Origin: Saprospiraceae bacterium
GTDB taxonomy: Bacteria > Bacteroidota > Bacteroidia > Chitinophagales > Saprospiraceae
Reading direction: 5' to 3'
Assembly (NCBI GenBank): GCA_027009605.1
Contig: JALVCY010000009.1
Coordinates: 1 to 6,101, forward strand
DNA length: 6,101 bases
Positions 5,105-6,101 of the stretch are shown piece after piece. Made by a program: the position numbers and the translations under genes. The notes under the pieces are model-generated. The model was not told the DNA's origin. It saw only the letters and a program-made list of their open reading frames with translations, and made no database searches. Position 1 is the stretch's first letter. Every line of letters begins with the position of its first letter.

Positions 5105-5694
5105 AAAACAATCGAAAATTAATCTGGACAGGCGTATTGACGGCTATCGGGTCGTCGCTTTGTTGCATTACGCCGCTTTTAGCTTTGATAGCCGGCGGGA
5201 CGGGATTCGCCTCTGCTTTTTCTTGGGTAGAGCCGCTGCGGCCTTATTTGGTGGGGATTTCCTTTTTGGTCTTGGGATTTGCTTGGTATCAAAAATTAAA
5301 GCCCCAAAAGGAAGTCACTTGCCAATGCGATACAAAAGCCAAAACCCCGTTTCTACAGACTAAAACATTTTTAGCTTTGGTGACGGTTTTTTCTTTATCG
5401 ATGTTGGCATTTCCATATTATAGTGATTTGTTTTATCCAAAGACCGGGCAAAAAGTCATCGTCGTTGAATCGGCCAATATCCAAAAGGTCGCCCTACATA
5501 TTGACGGCATGACTTGTGATGCTTGCGCAAAACATGTGAATCACGCTGTAGAAAATCTGGACGGCATCGTCGGTATCCAAACTTCTTACGAAAACGGACA
5601 AACCGAAATCCGGTTTGATCAAACCAAAACCAATATCCAACAAATTGAAAAAGCCATTAACTCAACCGGCTACCTCGTGAAAAACAAAAACTGA
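5101..5694 (+). CDS. merTP: Mercuric transport protein MerTP (MerT-MerP fusion)
   Basis: The 197-aa protein joins an inner-membrane mercury importer to its periplasmic-type mercury-binding domain. The MerT part (about 1-115) has three membrane segments, near 8-34, 47-63 and 88-107. The vicinal pair Cys21-Cys22 (SSLCCITP) is in the first, and Cys74 and Cys76 (TCQC) are in the loop between the second and third. The MerP part (about 128-197) is a heavy-metal-associated (HMA) domain with GMTCDACA, ligands Cys139 and Cys142. In classical mer operons MerP and MerT are separate, and Hg(II) passes from MerP to the MerT cysteine pairs and then to cytoplasmic MerA. Here the handover would be within one chain. 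The ATG overlaps the arsR stop by ATGA, indicating translational coupling and metal-controlled expression. All expected cysteine pairs are present, so it is probably functional. No merA is visible in the window. Confidence 0.93.
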   Translation: MKNNRKLIWTGVLTAIGSSLCCITPLLALIAGGTGFASAFSWVEPLRPYLVGISFLVLGFAWYQKLKPQKEVTCQCDTKAKTPFLQTKTFLALVTVFSLSMLAFPYYSDLFYPKTGQKVIVVESANIQKVALHIDGMTCDACAKHVNHAVENLDGIVGIQTSYENGQTEIRFDQTKTNIQQIEKAINSTGYLVKNKN

Positions 5695-5701
5695 AACATG
5701 A

Positions 5702-6014
5702 TGAGTCCACTCCGAAAAGTCGTATGTAGTGGTCTACAATGGCCTAATGCCGCGTGGTGTCGCTCCTATGGAGCTTGATATCGCTACTATTTTTAGTCTT
5801 ACAAAGATATCGCCCCGATGGGGCTTTCAGGGATGGACGTCCCGGCTGTGTCTTCTCTGTTGTCAGCCCCGTAGGGGCGATATCTTTGTAACAGACAACG
5901 TCGAACGATACTAGAAGCCCCATCGGGGCGACACCTTGTCTCGGTTGCACTTGTTATCATAATTTTGTGGACTCTAGAACAAACCACTACCCCCGACTTT
6001 TCGGAGCAAACTCA
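5702..6014. mobile_element. MITE/REPIN-like inverted-repeat element (313 bp)
   Basis: The outer inverted repeats, 5702-5735 and 5981-6014, match at 27 of 34 positions with the shared core CTCCGAAAAGTCG. Inside are arms 5752-5825 and 5865-5936, inverted copies of each other, each holding two 13-bp palindromes: 5762-5774 and 5812-5824 on the left, 5866-5878 and 5917-5929 on the right. All have the form GCYCC-NNN-GGRGC and lie 50-54 bp apart. The arms also share CGATATCTTTGTA beside the inner palindrome and GCGACACC beside the outer one. One palindrome has T-A pairs where the others have C-G, keeping the stem. There is no coding gene inside and no clear target duplication. It starts 7 bp after the merTP stop, so it may act as that operon's 3' end. 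It fits a non-autonomous element mobilised in trans. Confidence 0.7.
5762..5929. repeat. Four regularly spaced GC-rich palindromes
   Basis: GCTCC-TAT-GGAGC, GCCCC-GAT-GGGGC, GCCCC-GTA-GGGGC and GCCCC-ATC-GGGGC start at 5762, 5812, 5866 and 5917. The second and fourth are identical when one is read on the opposite strand. The first two point left and the last two right, mirrored about 5845. Each inner unit carries TATCTTTG, a perfect -7 promoter box, facing outward: 5881-5888 on the plus strand and 5802-5809 on the minus strand. Confidence 0.75.
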
Positions 6015-6018
6015 ACAA

Positions 6019-6053
6019 TTGAACATTAAGCCGCCATCCGGAATAAAATTTTG
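6019..6053 (+). promoter_or_regulatory. Possible promoter of the gene at the window end
   Basis: TTGA (6019-6022), a 21-nt gap and TAAAATTTTG (6044-6053) approximate the Bacteroidota promoter, but the -7 part has two extra bases. It ends 31 nt before the next ATG. A similar arrangement occurs at 1882-1913. Confidence 0.3.
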
Positions 6054-6084
6054 CAACTTTTTTCAATTGTTTCAAAAAAAAAAC

Positions 6085-6101
6085 ATGAAAATAGCATTAA
6101 A
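6085..6101 (+). CDS. Start of a gene cut off by the window edge
   Basis: After an A-run, ATG AAA ATA GCA TTA gives MKIAL before the window ends. The position, about 70 bp after the end of the inverted-repeat element and behind a promoter-like sequence, suits a gene start. Five residues cannot identify it. A mer-operon partner is possible but unsupported. Confidence 0.4.

Noticed and set aside
5762..5929. Regularly spaced repeats (50-54 bp) that could suggest a CRISPR array
   Set aside because: Units are mirrored, not directly repeated, the shared part extends into the spacers, and no cas gene is present; an inverted-repeat element explains them.
5729..5987. Open frames of 61-68 codons on both strands
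   Set aside because: They are by-products of the GC-rich palindromes; the translations are repeat sequence, with no conserved motif.

Overview
The window looks like a chromosomal stretch from a member of the Bacteroidota, probably a Cytophagales-type bacterium. Base composition is moderately AT-rich. No gene start has a Shine-Dalgarno sequence. There is one textbook Bacteroidota promoter (TTTG, 20 nt, TAnnTTTG). The metal-resistance pair, an ArsR-type regulator with a fused MerT-MerP transporter, is an arrangement I associate with this phylum. No taxonomic marker gene is present, so the assignment is inference.

Layout from left to right: (1) a minus-strand gene of unknown function (59-1291, possibly extending to 1408) that reads like a cytoplasmic beta-propeller; (2) about 700 bp of non-coding DNA with several hairpins, a small tandem repeat and a possible mobile-element end; (3) a plus-strand TetR/AcrR-family regulator (2024-2560) with a palindrome in front of it; (4) a repeat-rich gap holding a dispersed 50-bp repeat and a 164-bp inverted-repeat element made of four small palindromes (2778-2941), closed by a strong bidirectional terminator (3074-3107); (5) a minus-strand lipoprotein of the YfdX family (3185-4135); (6) a roughly 590-bp gap with the second copy of the 50-bp repeat; (7) a plus-strand two-gene operon, arsR-merTP (4730-5694), with a perfect operator palindrome overlapping its promoter; (8) a roughly 313-bp inverted-repeat element built from four GC-rich palindromes (5702-6014), starting 7 bp after merTP; and (9) the first codons of another plus-strand gene (from 6085).

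The best understood unit is the mercury operon. The ArsR-type repressor has four cysteines placed much like a CadC thiol site. It probably sits on the palindrome at 4687-4702 and blocks its own promoter until metal binds. The gene overlaps merTP by ATGA, so regulator and importer are probably co-transcribed and translationally coupled. The promoter -7 box ends only 4 nt before the ATG, which suggests a leaderless message. A mercuric reductase would be needed for detoxification but is not visible; the gene starting at 6085 could belong to the operon or not.

The most interesting non-coding signal is a pair of unrelated elements with the same plan: each arm carries two palindromes, and the arms are in inverted orientation around a spacer. 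Differences between the arms of each element fall at paired positions and keep the pairing (T-A to C-G, C-G to A-T), which argues that the folded DNA or RNA structure is what is maintained. This is the design of REPIN-like elements mobilised by RAYT (REP-associated tyrosine) transposases, though no transposase lies in the window.
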